Shown one piece after another: positions 23,801-32,023 of a stretch of DNA of 64,000 nt. A model generated the notes under the pieces. That model did no database searches, was not told where the DNA came from, and saw nothing but the letters and a program-made list of their open reading frames with translations. Every line of letters begins with the position of its first letter. Positions within the stretch are counted from its first letter, which is position 1. The DNA is from Peptoniphilus raoultii (GTDB lineage Bacteria > Bacillota > Clostridia > Tissierellales > Peptoniphilaceae). A program made the position numbers and the translations under genes. The DNA is taken from the NCBI RefSeq assembly GCF_900099555.1, contig NZ_FMWM01000002.1, positions 310,001-374,000 of the forward strand. The letters run 5' to 3'.

Positions 23801-26800
23801 ATTCCCTTCTTTATCATAATTAAGGACCTTTACATCGTAAGTCAAGGGACTTCCTGTACCGTCATATTTATCTTTTAAATAAACTTTTACAAGCCATTTT
23901 GTGTTTTCTGGGGTTTTGTAGCCATCTGGTGCAACAATTTCTTCAAGAATATATTCCCCGGCTGATAAGTCATCAAATTTAAAAGTACCAAGTTTTTCAT
24001 TTACTTCTTTATTGATAAGATTCAGTTCACCATCTTGCTTAATTGTTTCATGTTTTACATAATATCCATTGATTTCTTCAAATATTTTATAAAGTTTATT
24101 GTCATCAAGGCCATCAAAAACTATATTAGATGAACTTCCTGTTCCTTCAAGGCTTTTAACATCTTGCCAATTTCCATAATCATCTTTAACTTGCAATTTA
24201 TATATTCTTTTAACCTTTGTGTCTGGGCTAGTATCTTTTTGATCTTTGCCACGCTCCCAAGAAGTTATTATTGTGATTTTTCCATCTTTAGAATGCATTT
24301 CTTTTGGAGCTTGTTCTTTTATACCTACTACTTCAGATGTTGCTGTCTTATCATAGGAATACCCAGTACCTGACTTTTGATAAAGTCTAAACTTTGCCCC
24401 ATTTAATGGAGTATTAGCAATTGAATCATATTTTTGAAATTCTATTTCAGTCTTTATTGGGACATCTACAATATTTTTGCTTTCTTCAATTGTTTGATCT
24501 TCAAATATAACTACAGGTTTCTTTTGCCCATCAATTTTTTTAACAATAACTTTTAAATCTTTATGCTTTTCAAAACCCTTTGGTACTTTAGTTTCTGCTA
24601 AAATATAGGTTCCTTCACTTAAACCATCAAATACAAATTCACCCTTAGTTCCCTTTGAAATTTTTTCATATACAACTTTTCCATCTTTTAAAATTTTTTG
24701 ACCATTATCATCAACTTTAGTAAGTGTGAATTCGGCACCATCTAAAGGTCTATGGCCGTCAGTTTTTGTAAACCTTAATTCTCCTAAATTATCAAGAATA
24801 TTTTTAATCTTAACAGTTAGTTCATTATCGGTTTCCATTAAAATTGTTCCATCTGAAGCCACAGGAATTTCAGCTTTACCATCAATATCTAATACATTGT
24901 GGACATAGTCATTGATGTGTATATCTCCTCTTATTGATGGATAGTATGCATCACGTGCATTTTCTTCCTTTTTGAAAATTTGAAAATTAACAGGCTTAAT
25001 TGGTTCATAACCTTCTGGAGCCTGAATTTCTTCAAGTTTATACTTTCCTTCCTTTAAATAAACTTTATCTTCAGTCCCTTTTGATGTCCATTCCTTTATT
25101 TCTCCTGTTTCCCTATTGATTGTTCTAAACTTTGCGCCTACCAACTCTTTATTATCTTTATCGACTTTTGTTACTTTTACAGGTCTATGAACATAGGCCC
25201 CGATTAATTGTTGGTAGTCATTTAGAGAACCATGTGTGTAAAGTACAAGATCAACAGAGTCAGCTTTTTCTTTAGTCCAATCATCATTAGAGTTATAAGA
25301 CTTACGAACATCTTCCCTTATCATTCTTGCCATTCTTGCAATTCTATAATCATGTAAGCTGTCATTTATATTTTTATACTGATAGCCAAATTCGGCTTCA
25401 CCATCAGGAATATTTTGTGGAAATAGTGTTGTTCTATTTTCAGCATCTAGTGTTCCAAATAAAATTTTCCTTGAATAGAAATCAGAATATTGCCCAGCTG
25501 TATATGGGTTTGTTGTATCGACTAAAAAAGGTGTAACTGAAGAGCTTATGTCCCTATTATCTGTTAAATTATGGACGAGTAGCTGAACAATTTGTGACTC
25601 ATAAACCCTGTGCAATCTCTTGCCAGTATCTTTTTCATACTGAGCCTTAAATTGGTCAGTATAATAATAAACTCTTTTTAATAAGTCTTTTACTCTTTCT
25701 TCTGTAGTTCCAATCTTTGGATCATAATAATTAATCCTATCACCAACATTGTATTGATTATTAACTTTTTGCGTAAGAGTTGATTGTCCCCTATTTCTAT
25801 TACTAATGGAATTAAAAATTAATTGCCCTGAAGGGTCTTCAGTTCTTGTAAGTCTTGTTTCATAAGATTCCGTTGTTGAAGGATCTGGAACACCATAATT
25901 TATGCAGACAACAATTTCAAAAGTTTTATTTATTCTAAAAACACGAGAAGAGAAAGGTGTTTCATAATACATTCTGTATTCAGAACTAAGATCCGTTTGA
26001 GTTTTTGTTTCAACAGAAAGCTGTTTAAAACCTCCAGTAGTTTCTCCTTCTTGTGCAATTAAACTTGATTGATTTGTATACTTGTTTTGTAAATCCACAT
26101 TTATTTCAATTTTCTTACCTTTGTCTACAGGTTGGTTCCCTGATTTATAAAATAATAGAGTGCCTGGAAAATACTCTCCATTAGAATTTTTAGCTTCGGA
26201 TAGAGAATTTACTTTTTTATAGCCACCATCTATTAATGGAACATAAACTATAGGTCCGTCAAAGGATGTATCTGGATTTAATTGTACCTTTTTTTCTCCA
26301 GTGCTTGTGACTATTCCTTCATCAGGTTTTTCACCAATTCTTAAGAGGTCTGTAAGTATCCAGTAGCCTTTTGAACCCTTGGTTTCAGCAACAATAGTTC
26401 TCGTTGGATCCATATAAAAGTTTTCAGTTTTTGTTTCACTTTTTATTCCCTTTGCAATAATTCTTGCATCAATAAGATTGAAAGGCTGACTTGCATATTT
26501 TTCGGCTTCTTCTACGCCTTCCATCCATTTAATTATTACCGGAATTTTATTAAATTCAGCTTTAAAATCATCTAAAATCTTTTTTATATAATTTTGATCT
26601 GGATTTAATCTAAGACCTAGGGAGTATTCTGAATGCAATTCTTCTATTGATGCTTTAGCCCTGATTCTTATTTTATTATCAGTTGCATTTTGCAGTTGTT
26701 CCTTTGTGATTTTCAAAGATCCTGCATCAAATTCATTTCCAAGTGCTAGCGCTCTTGTAAATTGTATATTGTCATAATTATATCCTGCTCCAAATTCAAA

Positions 26801-29344
26801 TTCTTTTAGCCCTTGACCTCTTGGCGCATATAAAGCAAGATTTAAATAATTATATTCTATATTAGGATTATTTTTTAAATCACTAACATCAACTTCAATA
26901 TCCCACCAAACTTGTGGCTCTCTAGTCCAATCAATAGCTCCATAATTTATGCCTACCCCGTCTTTATAGCAAAGCTTTTGGCTGGATTTATATGCTAATT
27001 GATAGGGATATGTTGTTTTTTCTCCTTCAGGACTTTCTTGCCAATTTAAATCATTAAGATTTAGGTCTGGAAATTCCGCCTTAAATTCGTCTTTAACTTT
27101 TGAAATCTCAGTTGAATTTAATTTCCCTTGATTTTTTAAAGCAAGTAGTTTTTCATTTATCCAATTTTGGGCATCTTCTTTATTTATTTGAACAATAAAT
27201 CTATTGAAATTTTCTTCTGTACCAGTTTGATGAGCTAAATCTGAAAATTTTGCAATAAAAGCATTTTTTAAAGTATTTCTTTCATCATTAGTAAATTTTC
27301 TTATAGGTTTACCTTGTTTTAAAATTTGCCCTTCAAGCCAAATTTGTTCATCATGTTTAGATATTTCAGCTACAAGCTTATTAAATTCTGCCTCAACATT
27401 ATTAGGATACTTGCTTTGGTATCTTTGGGTAAAATCATTTTTTAGCTTCGCCTTTTCTTCAGGAGTCATTTCTCCATAGTATTTGCCTAACTTTTTAATT
27501 TCACCTTCAAGCCAAATTTGTTCTTCAGATTTTTGGGCACTAGGGCTTGCCATTAGATTTAAATTGCCTGCTTCTCTTGCCATCATAATCATATCCATAA
27601 TTTCATCTTTTCCTTCAGATGATTTTGTGGATAATAAACTTACTTCAGTTTTTGTAGCTAATTTTTCCTTTAGAGGTGTTTTTTCTGTAAAATATTCTCT
27701 ATTATATTCTTCAAGATTATTCTCAACTTCTCTGCCAGAATCAAGTTTTTGACTTATGCTTATATTTTTATAATTCTTAAAAAAGTCATTTTCAGCAACT
27801 AATTTATCAGCCAGAATTACTTCCGTTTTTGTGTCTTCTTTTAAATCTGCAATTTTTGTTTTATAAATAAAGCTGAAACGTGGTAGGTCGCTGCCATTTG
27901 TAGGAAGGTTTATATCAAATCCGTCTTTTTGCAGTTTTACTTTCTCATCCCAAATTCCAGGATAAAGTCTATTGTTTTCATCATCATAAATTTCAATACC
28001 ATAGGGGATTTCTTCTTGATTTTCTCTTCTTACTTTTATTTTTGATGAATTTTTTCCTTCAGCCTTTTTTAATAGATTAAATCTATTAATTTCAAAAGCT
28101 TGACTTTTTATATAGTCATCCCCATCTTTTGCAAGACTTGTGTCATAAGTATAAATATACTTTGTCTTGGCATCAAAATTCCTGCTGCCATATAATTTAA
28201 ACTTATCTTCAAGTCTATTTTCCTTATCGCCAAATGTTGAAATATAGGATAGTTTTACTTCATCCTTATCAATAATTTCTCCATTGTAGGAGTTATTGCC
28301 TTCAAGTAAACTTGCTGTTTTACCAGCTTCAAGAGCCTTGTCAATTAATTTTTTGTCAATGCTAATACCCTTATAAATTTCAAAATTTGAAAAGTCTTCA
28401 TTGTCAAGGTCATCAATTTTAACAAGGTCTTCAGGATTTTCTTTAAGTCCTATTAAAAATTCACCTGAAATTCCAAAGGGTGTATTTTTAATAATTTCTG
28501 CCCCTTCATTTGTTAGCTTAAAAGTAACCCTGTTATTATTTAAATATACATTTATAAGGCCTGTGCCTTTTTGGTTCTTAATTATGCCAAGGCTAATGTC
28601 TGAATTATTAATGCCGCCACATTTTAATTCTTCTGGCAAATCAAGGCTAAATTCAGTTCCGGGATTTACTGTATTTGGAATATTATAATAACAGTTTAAA
28701 CCAGTTTCATAGGTCCAGTTTCCGTCCCTATCTTCCCTATAATGAATATCCTTTAAGTCTACTTTATAAATGCCTTCAATTCCATTATTTTCACTATTAT
28801 TATTTTCAAAATTGCGAGTTTCATAAAATTTACTTAAAAGTTCCTCATTTTCAAGATTTGTACCTTCGATTTTTTTGATTTCCGGAACTTCTTCCGCCTT
28901 CTTTTCTATATCTTCTTTATTTTGAATATCTTCATTAATTTTAAAACTATTATTTTGATCTTTCTTATCTAAATTCGCAGGCGTTAAGACAAGTTCATCG
29001 TCCCTATTTAATTCTTTTTCTTCATTTGCCTTTGAATTAAAATCACTTTTTCCATCATTACTCTTTTCAATATTCTTTTCTCTATTGTCATTATTATTTA
29101 TAATAGGCTTTTCTTCAGATAATTCATTTTCCCTATCTATAATTCCATCTTTTATAATAGATGAAGATGCATCTCCTGAGTCATTTTTTACTTCTCTATC
29201 TAAAATACTGTCTGTTTCGATAATAGAACCTGTTTTAGAATTATTAGAACTTGAATTATCTGATGCTGCAAAAACAAAACTACTTGGAAAAATTTCAACT
29301 AGCATGAGAATTGCCAGCATAAAAGATGTAATTTTTTTTATCAT
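17897..29344 (-). CDS. giant LPXTG-type adhesin with thioester-like, VWA and Cna-B domains (3815 residues)
   Basis: Signal peptide at residues 1-27 (FMLAILMLVEIFPSSFVFA), then an acidic Asn/Ser/Asp/Lys linker to about 180. Residues about 606-760 hold three helical repeats starting EQIWLEG or similar. Near Cys1147 (VVCINYGV) and Gln1251/Gln1254 (YESQIVQLLV) lies a probable thioester domain. A VWA domain has a MIDAS-like DRSMD at 2262-2266, with insertions as in RrgA-type tip pilins. About five Cna-B domains lie before it (E boxes near 1438, 1585, 1802, 1957, 2100) and six after (near 2883 to 3704). The C-terminus is FPQSGG (3781-3786), a hydrophobic helix and a basic tail. It is probably the pilus tip adhesin. 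The ATG overlaps the foldase stop. Confidence 0.9.
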   Translation of the reverse strand: MIKKITSFMLAILMLVEIFPSSFVFAASDNSSSNNSKTGSIIETDSILDREVKNDSGDASSSIIKDGIIDRENELSEEKPIINNNDNREKNIEKSNDGKSDFNSKANEEKELNRDDELVLTPANLDKKDQNNSFKINEDIQNKEDIEKKAEEVPEIKKIEGTNLENEELLSKFYETRNFENNNSENNGIEGIYKVDLKDIHYREDRDGNWTYETGLNCYYNIPNTVNPGTEFSLDLPEELKCGGINNSDISLGIIKNQKGTGLINVYLNNNRVTFKLTNEGAEIIKNTPFGISGEFLIGLKENPEDLVKIDDLDNEDFSNFEIYKGISIDKKLIDKALEAGKTASLLEGNNSYNGEIIDKDEVKLSYISTFGDKENRLEDKFKLYGSRNFDAKTKYIYTYDTSLAKDGDDYIKSQAFEINRFNLLKKAEGKNSSKIKVRRENQEEIPYGIEIYDDENNRLYPGIWDEKVKLQKDGFDINLPTNGSDLPRFSFIYKTKIADLKEDTKTEVILADKLVAENDFFKNYKNISISQKLDSGREVENNLEEYNREYFTEKTPLKEKLATKTEVSLLSTKSSEGKDEIMDMIMMAREAGNLNLMASPSAQKSEEQIWLEGEIKKLGKYYGEMTPEEKAKLKNDFTQRYQSKYPNNVEAEFNKLVAEISKHDEQIWLEGQILKQGKPIRKFTNDERNTLKNAFIAKFSDLAHQTGTEENFNRFIVQINKEDAQNWINEKLLALKNQGKLNSTEISKVKDEFKAEFPDLNLNDLNWQESPEGEKTTYPYQLAYKSSQKLCYKDGVGINYGAIDWTREPQVWWDIEVDVSDLKNNPNIEYNYLNLALYAPRGQGLKEFEFGAGYNYDNIQFTRALALGNEFDAGSLKITKEQLQNATDNKIRIRAKASIEELHSEYSLGLRLNPDQNYIKKILDDFKAEFNKIPVIIKWMEGVEEAEKYASQPFNLIDARIIAKGIKSETKTENFYMDPTRTIVAETKGSKGYWILTDLLRIGEKPDEGIVTSTGEKKVQLNPDTSFDGPIVYVPLIDGGYKKVNSLSEAKNSNGEYFPGTLLFYKSGNQPVDKGKKIEINVDLQNKYTNQSSLIAQEGETTGGFKQLSVETKTQTDLSSEYRMYYETPFSSRVFRINKTFEIVVCINYGVPDPSTTESYETRLTRTEDPSGQLIFNSISNRNRGQSTLTQKVNNQYNVGDRINYYDPKIGTTEERVKDLLKRVYYYTDQFKAQYEKDTGKRLHRVYESQIVQLLVHNLTDNRDISSSVTPFLVDTTNPYTAGQYSDFYSRKILFGTLDAENRTTLFPQNIPDGEAEFGYQYKNINDSLHDYRIARMARMIREDVRKSYNSNDDWTKEKADSVDLVLYTHGSLNDYQQLIGAYVHRPVKVTKVDKDNKELVGAKFRTINRETGEIKEWTSKGTEDKVYLKEGKYKLEEIQAPEGYEPIKPVNFQIFKKEENARDAYYPSIRGDIHINDYVHNVLDIDGKAEIPVASDGTILMETDNELTVKIKNILDNLGELRFTKTDGHRPLDGAEFTLTKVDDNGQKILKDGKVVYEKISKGTKGEFVFDGLSEGTYILAETKVPKGFEKHKDLKVIVKKIDGQKKPVVIFEDQTIEESKNIVDVPIKTEIEFQKYDSIANTPLNGAKFRLYQKSGTGYSYDKTATSEVVGIKEQAPKEMHSKDGKITIITSWERGKDQKDTSPDTKVKRIYKLQVKDDYGNWQDVKSLEGTGSSSNIVFDGLDDNKLYKIFEEINGYYVKHETIKQDGELNLINKEVNEKLGTFKFDDLSAGEYILEEIVAPDGYKTPENTKWLVKVYLKDKYDGTGSPLTYDVKVLNYDKEGNAVEGIPIIENGENKLVYRIDNEAFVTSLKFKKYVENDQGGIDALPKDRLVDAEGKDVAFNLYNADYYGQKLPAKFGDTEIKPIQENITADANGDFNLTNLRTGMYYKLEEVNPPDGYVKDKTGFVLHVVSYGGPNLKVIIRDASNNAKVSPDNILEGVINRKPGLGKLRVRKTGSAIPPATGEIGIRRATFRLWFANENFIKTKDPKSGQDYIQKVTEGKAQTDIPDPSKQDENQGLAEFENLKPGYYVLEESRGPAGYERTTDTWNVTIFDDGKVTAEYVKGHGKNTDVSGRSRAPLKKNLELENLIRNEGRSTNYSGDFNEVSENGLYLYNNPLVTTREYSERLNYARVVTNNNLRVPANNGGSILYDDDNIQVTFDKSQYETKNGKAQVTLELIGKGKKTKPNVLITLLVDRSMDFAENYGNNTTNSTQDNNINYFISQMAKKAKDKANLYFTLIEYDADASNIVVGAYNRSLMSLNEMEENSGFINYKLAEPGVEKLPGNTIESNVVNYGPEIQLKNYLGALDIKNRINRGNDGSAHLLSLVNSERNKYFGDVNNKYVDGVKFNETYLFNFQNTTGAPQKRGGSYYMDQVFTNLSSANYDGIYFTYQGNFREDNNLIKLYNQAMGNHSDINYRYYNGNVQFIRPYGSANELGVFYQLDLLNSFLNDIDNGNVFRKTAEGQDAINQGYVSISPKDNIKLKLIRTTNKDGESAYVNNRDYNRYFEGLDTSTELGKWKFDLLRLVGINSTGSYQTGFNLGKGERIKLILEAEIINPTDDTPYDVLSLKVKPEKDKVEYEIDNIPTIKKLKEEEHPPAKDSYNAEISFVYTDYIKAGDQSTAKPIGEVGKMTLQRKDGSSWNDVDNYKDIPVEAEDKKLIKDLDPNGDYRIKYVLNENLRSNWTYPRGKIYDDSYDIENGKRVRKSDVDFYELNFSDAKAQGEGKAKLLKLEIQNGSVLKIFNINETGWRIPLRIKKCSEAGYALDGSEFRVRKIKNGKQGEAYYNEPYDQISSATGLQGDNYFRELTPGIYELTETKVPKGFREDVKNQKWYFKVEANENVLPTEANYMKVIFDFAEEVEINGKTEKIYGLGHTDSIAKYKDYINLVPHEKDDGRSNPARPDAPYPTIDEIGVTNFNDTTTFEFQKLDETGRNSLSGAKFELVKVDEKNNPITGDEAYKKEVTSENEGGKVIFRGLTIGKYRLKEIEPPKGYQLNKEVYYIEVSIDANGKWITKYLKDKEDPNIVDSDRDGAIDAIKNKLLDTELKFEKVEADGSPNGKPVKYAKFKLEGIYKDGEKAGQVIPEGSNGYYFNEQEGEIDWNLLEVTKHIFTFKNLKEGRYKLTETDSSSYSKPRSWIFDIDEVNNGTETKLKIKLVDTDSMRNDIKFSDSLDTSDYHEIQEFKIINYKKVDLKLEKLDENGNPLKNSAFALKKTYAEPPKNLSGSYGIGIGEIIYSGDKNPIATEVRFSNQEIIRGDEAKDFGYYKQNSLLGLSETTFKDLSEGIYELDEIEAPTDYETTTYQRKWVLIVKKDSDANNNPTGLKIIHNKDFESQYLHQKYDDKPRFNVADDRTELIAMENKGQGDNETYKFGSKVKITNKKVTTEIEFTKVDSKNENEKLKDAEFILYKLSKDPDDSKIDNVYANTDYKRNSLKTISAIFSEDQGKFVIDDLNVGLYLLEEVKAPKDYSIANRKIAIQVKEYSILQNFPGFPIVTNSPKVTRFEIKLYEWEEKNGKGVLIKDEKDFKYLKVKNEKIDPATGYETLDTNNFKYKADFANKKIGFKFLKVFLEDKDKKTYSPVKRGKLTLKLEHIGKDNKVDKTLTKEFDLLDLNDTNQIKFIATKDFDGECILTEEKAPFGFGKTVNKYKIKIDAENEKSYLLEVLNEENKALVNDKNQKVTDTGVIIPSGGLDISLDANDVNFKIVNDRGVFPQSGGIGDLVFYGGGFALMICGAYMYLRKRKYAE

Positions 29345-30330
29345 AGTTTATCCTCCTTACTCATTTTCAAGTTAATCTCTTTATTGTCCTTACTTCCAAC
29401 TTCATCCACATACATTTTTATATCTGCCTTCTCTTTCAGCTTTTTTACATATTCCTGATACATATCATCCTTAATTTTTTGATTTATGTCATCTTTCACA
29501 CTATTAAAAGGCTGAAATAGTTTATCATCAAGTCTAATAATGTGGTAGCCAAACTTGGATTTTACAGGTTCTGAAATCTCACCAGGATTTAATTTTTTTA
29601 TAGTTTCATCAAAAACTTCTTCCATAACACCTGGCTTGAATTCTCCAATAAATCCTCCTTGGTCAGCACTTTTTCTATCCTCTGAATAATTATTTGCAAG
29701 TTCTTCAAAGGTGTGAGTGCCAATCTCGCCCTTTACTTTATTTGCATCTTCAAGACTATTCAAAAGAATATGAGAAATTTTGGCTAAGAAATAATCATTT
29801 TTGTGATCTTCATAATATTTTTTCATAAGGTCTTCATTAATATTAAAGCCCTTTACAATCAGCTTCTCATGTTCTTCTTTTATCTTATCTCTGATTAGTT
29901 TGTCCTTATAATAGCCTTCACTAATTCCTTCTTCTTCCAATTCTTTTTTTAAATTTTTATTTTTCTTAAGTTGAGAAATTTCATTTTTAGCCCAAGTATC
30001 CTCGATTTCTATGCCCTTATTTTTAGAATCTTCTTCTATTAACTTATAGATAATCATGTCGTCTAAGACTTTTTTTCTTAAATATTCGTCAATAGTTAAA
30101 CCACCCTTGCCGGAAGGCTTGTTTAAGAAATCCGAAGATCCCGCCTTTTTTATATAATACTTCTTCCTAATCTCATACTCTTTTTTAAAATCATCAGCTA
30201 AAATCCCTCTGCCATTTACGCTAGCAATCTCACGAGATTTCATCTTAGAATAATAAGTAATAAAAACAAGGAGAAGTCCAAGAATGAATATAGGTAAAAG
30301 TATTATGAAATATTTAATTGTCTTTTTCAC
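29341..30330 (-). CDS. membrane-anchored parvulin-type peptidyl-prolyl isomerase (PrsA/SurA-like foldase)
   Basis: This 329-residue protein has an N-terminal membrane helix (about 6-28) without a lipobox cysteine, so it is a signal anchor rather than a PrsA-type lipoprotein. Residues 45-175 form a SurA_N-like helical chaperone region. A parvulin domain follows (about 185-275: KISHILLNSLEDANKV, SADQGGFIGEFKPG, KSKFGYHIIRLDD). It would fold exported proteins outside the membrane. It sits between the sortases and the giant adhesin and its stop overlaps the adhesin ATG. It is therefore probably a foldase dedicated to pilus proteins. It starts with GTG after GAGGAGG. Confidence 0.9.
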   Translation of the reverse strand: MKKTIKYFIILLPIFILGLLLVFITYYSKMKSREIASVNGRGILADDFKKEYEIRKKYYIKKAGSSDFLNKPSGKGGLTIDEYLRKKVLDDMIIYKLIEEDSKNKGIEIEDTWAKNEISQLKKNKNLKKELEEEGISEGYYKDKLIRDKIKEEHEKLIVKGFNINEDLMKKYYEDHKNDYFLAKISHILLNSLEDANKVKGEIGTHTFEELANNYSEDRKSADQGGFIGEFKPGVMEEVFDETIKKLNPGEISEPVKSKFGYHIIRLDDKLFQPFNSVKDDINQKIKDDMYQEYVKKLKEKADIKMYVDEVGSKDNKEINLKMSKEDKL

Positions 30331-30347
30331 CTAATTCCTCCTCACTT

Positions 30348-31181
30348 TCATAGCAAAAACTTTATAAAATGTCCTATTACAAAAATTTCTGCTAAAAGTC
30401 CAACTATAGATAAAATATTTACTAGCTTAATTCTATTACTGACCTTCTTGTCAGTTTTTATTTCCTCTTTTACTTGCTCAACTTTCTTATCATCTTCCGC
30501 CACTCTTTCAGCATTGACTAAAAGCCTTTGTCTCCTCGGCGGTTTTAAGGGTGAACAGGTTAAAAGAGTTATCATATCCTTGCCTTCTATGGGGGCAAGT
30601 TTTTCCCATTCGTTAGGATATATAATTTCTTGGCCTATAACTTCATAGACATGGCCTTTTCCTCCTCTTTCTATATAAATCTTGTCGCCATTTTTTATTT
30701 CGCCAAGATTTAAAAGCATAAGGTCCTTATAATAACCCCTGTGACCAGCAATAACAGATCTTGTTCCCACTTGACCAATAGGGAGAGCCGTCCCATCAAC
30801 AGTTGCCAATCCCTTTGCCATATTTGCATCACTTGCCCCTATATAGATAGGTTTTTTAATATCAAGTGATGGAATAGAAAGATAGGCAAAAACTTCATTA
30901 TTTTTTTGTATCTTATTTATACTTTCATAATCAATGGCATCAAAAGGATCCACTGCCTGTACATCACCATTAATGCTTTTGTTATAAGCTAAAGCCTTTT
31001 TATTTTCTTCTTCTAATGTGCCTTCTTCTTTTTGTCTTTGATTCTCTAAAAAATCATTGTAAGCCTTGTTACTCCTAATTTCAGATATAGACATTCCTAA
31101 AAATCCATATAAAGGCAGTCCTATTCCAACAATTACTAAAATATAGCCTATGATTTTTTTTAGACTTTTTTTACTTTTCAA
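30348..31181 (-). CDS. class C sortase, third of three
   Basis: This 277-residue protein has an N-terminal membrane helix, a lid segment with VDPF (78-80 DPF), catalytic His147 (AGHRGY), Cys209 (TLLTCSP) and Arg219 (RQRLLV), then a C-terminal membrane helix. Class C sortases link pilin subunits through Lys residues. It is the most divergent of the three: its core reads SIPSLDIKKPIYIGAS rather than VPKIGEDLPIY. It may therefore handle a different substrate, for example tip attachment. The start is TTG with GAGGT upstream. Confidence 0.92.
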   Translation of the reverse strand: MKSKKSLKKIIGYILVIVGIGLPLYGFLGMSISEIRSNKAYNDFLENQRQKEEGTLEEENKKALAYNKSINGDVQAVDPFDAIDYESINKIQKNNEVFAYLSIPSLDIKKPIYIGASDANMAKGLATVDGTALPIGQVGTRSVIAGHRGYYKDLMLLNLGEIKNGDKIYIERGGKGHVYEVIGQEIIYPNEWEKLAPIEGKDMITLLTCSPLKPPRRQRLLVNAERVAEDDKKVEQVKEEIKTDKKVSNRIKLVNILSIVGLLAEIFVIGHFIKFLL

Positions 31182-31186
31182 TGGGC

Positions 31187-32023
31187 CTACCTCTTTCTTA
31201 AAGATCTAAATTTTTTTCTTTCCCTAAACCATATAATAATTAGGACAATAAGAATAATTAGTGAAATTATTAAAAGTTTTAAATAATTGATTTTTCTCTT
31301 ATTTTGCTTTAGCGCCTCTTCCTGAACAGCCGGTGTATATTCAATTCTGTGGCCCCTAACAAGAAGCCTATGAGAATTTATCATATAAGGCGTGCAGGTT
31401 AAAAGAGTAACATAATCTTTGCCACTAATAACAAGAACTTTTTCAAAATCCCAAGGTTCAACAGTAGTAATTTGGTCAACTTTATAGGCAAGTGTTGTTT
31501 CAATATTATGAATAAAGAAAACATCGCCCTCATCCAAATCGTCAAGGTGTCTGAAAAGCGTTGCAGACGGCAACCCTCTATGAGCAGTTATAACTGCGTG
31601 AGTACTTGCCCCTCCAACAGGAAGGGATGTGCCTTCCAAATGGCCTGCACCTCTTGCCAAAATATCATCGGAAGTCCCTGCATATATGGGAAGGTCTTCT
31701 CCAATTTTTGGAACTTCAACGTGACCAATCATCTCTTCAACTTCCAACATTCTGGCATATTCAGCCCTGCCTTCTTTTTCCTTTTCAGTATAGGGATCAG
31801 AAAGTTTTGAGGGATCAAGAGAACTATTATAGGCCCTGGCAAGTTCAATTCTTCTTTGAATTTCACTAGAATCCAGTTCCTCTGTGCCGGCATTAAATTT
31901 ATCGACTTCGTCCTTGGCTTCAATCCTGTAATACCATTGGCTGATAAGAGGATATACAGTAAGTAAGAAGCCTATAATAAAGACTAAAATGAATAAAATA
32001 TTTTTTTTATTTATCTTCTTCAT
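31187..32023 (-). CDS. class C sortase, second of three
   Basis: This 278-residue protein has an N-terminal membrane helix, lid DPY (76-78), His148 (TAHRGLPSA), Cys210 (TLLTCTPYM), Arg219 (SHRLLVRGHRI) and a C-terminal membrane helix with a basic tail. It closely resembles its upstream neighbour and overlaps it by 17 nt. It polymerises pilins by forming isopeptide bonds between the anchor Thr and a pilin-motif Lys. The ribosome site is GAGG inside the previous gene. Confidence 0.95.
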   Translation of the reverse strand: MKKINKKNILFILVFIIGFLLTVYPLISQWYYRIEAKDEVDKFNAGTEELDSSEIQRRIELARAYNSSLDPSKLSDPYTEKEKEGRAEYARMLEVEEMIGHVEVPKIGEDLPIYAGTSDDILARGAGHLEGTSLPVGGASTHAVITAHRGLPSATLFRHLDDLDEGDVFFIHNIETTLAYKVDQITTVEPWDFEKVLVISGKDYVTLLTCTPYMINSHRLLVRGHRIEYTPAVQEEALKQNKRKINYLKLLIISLIILIVLIIIWFRERKKFRSLRKR

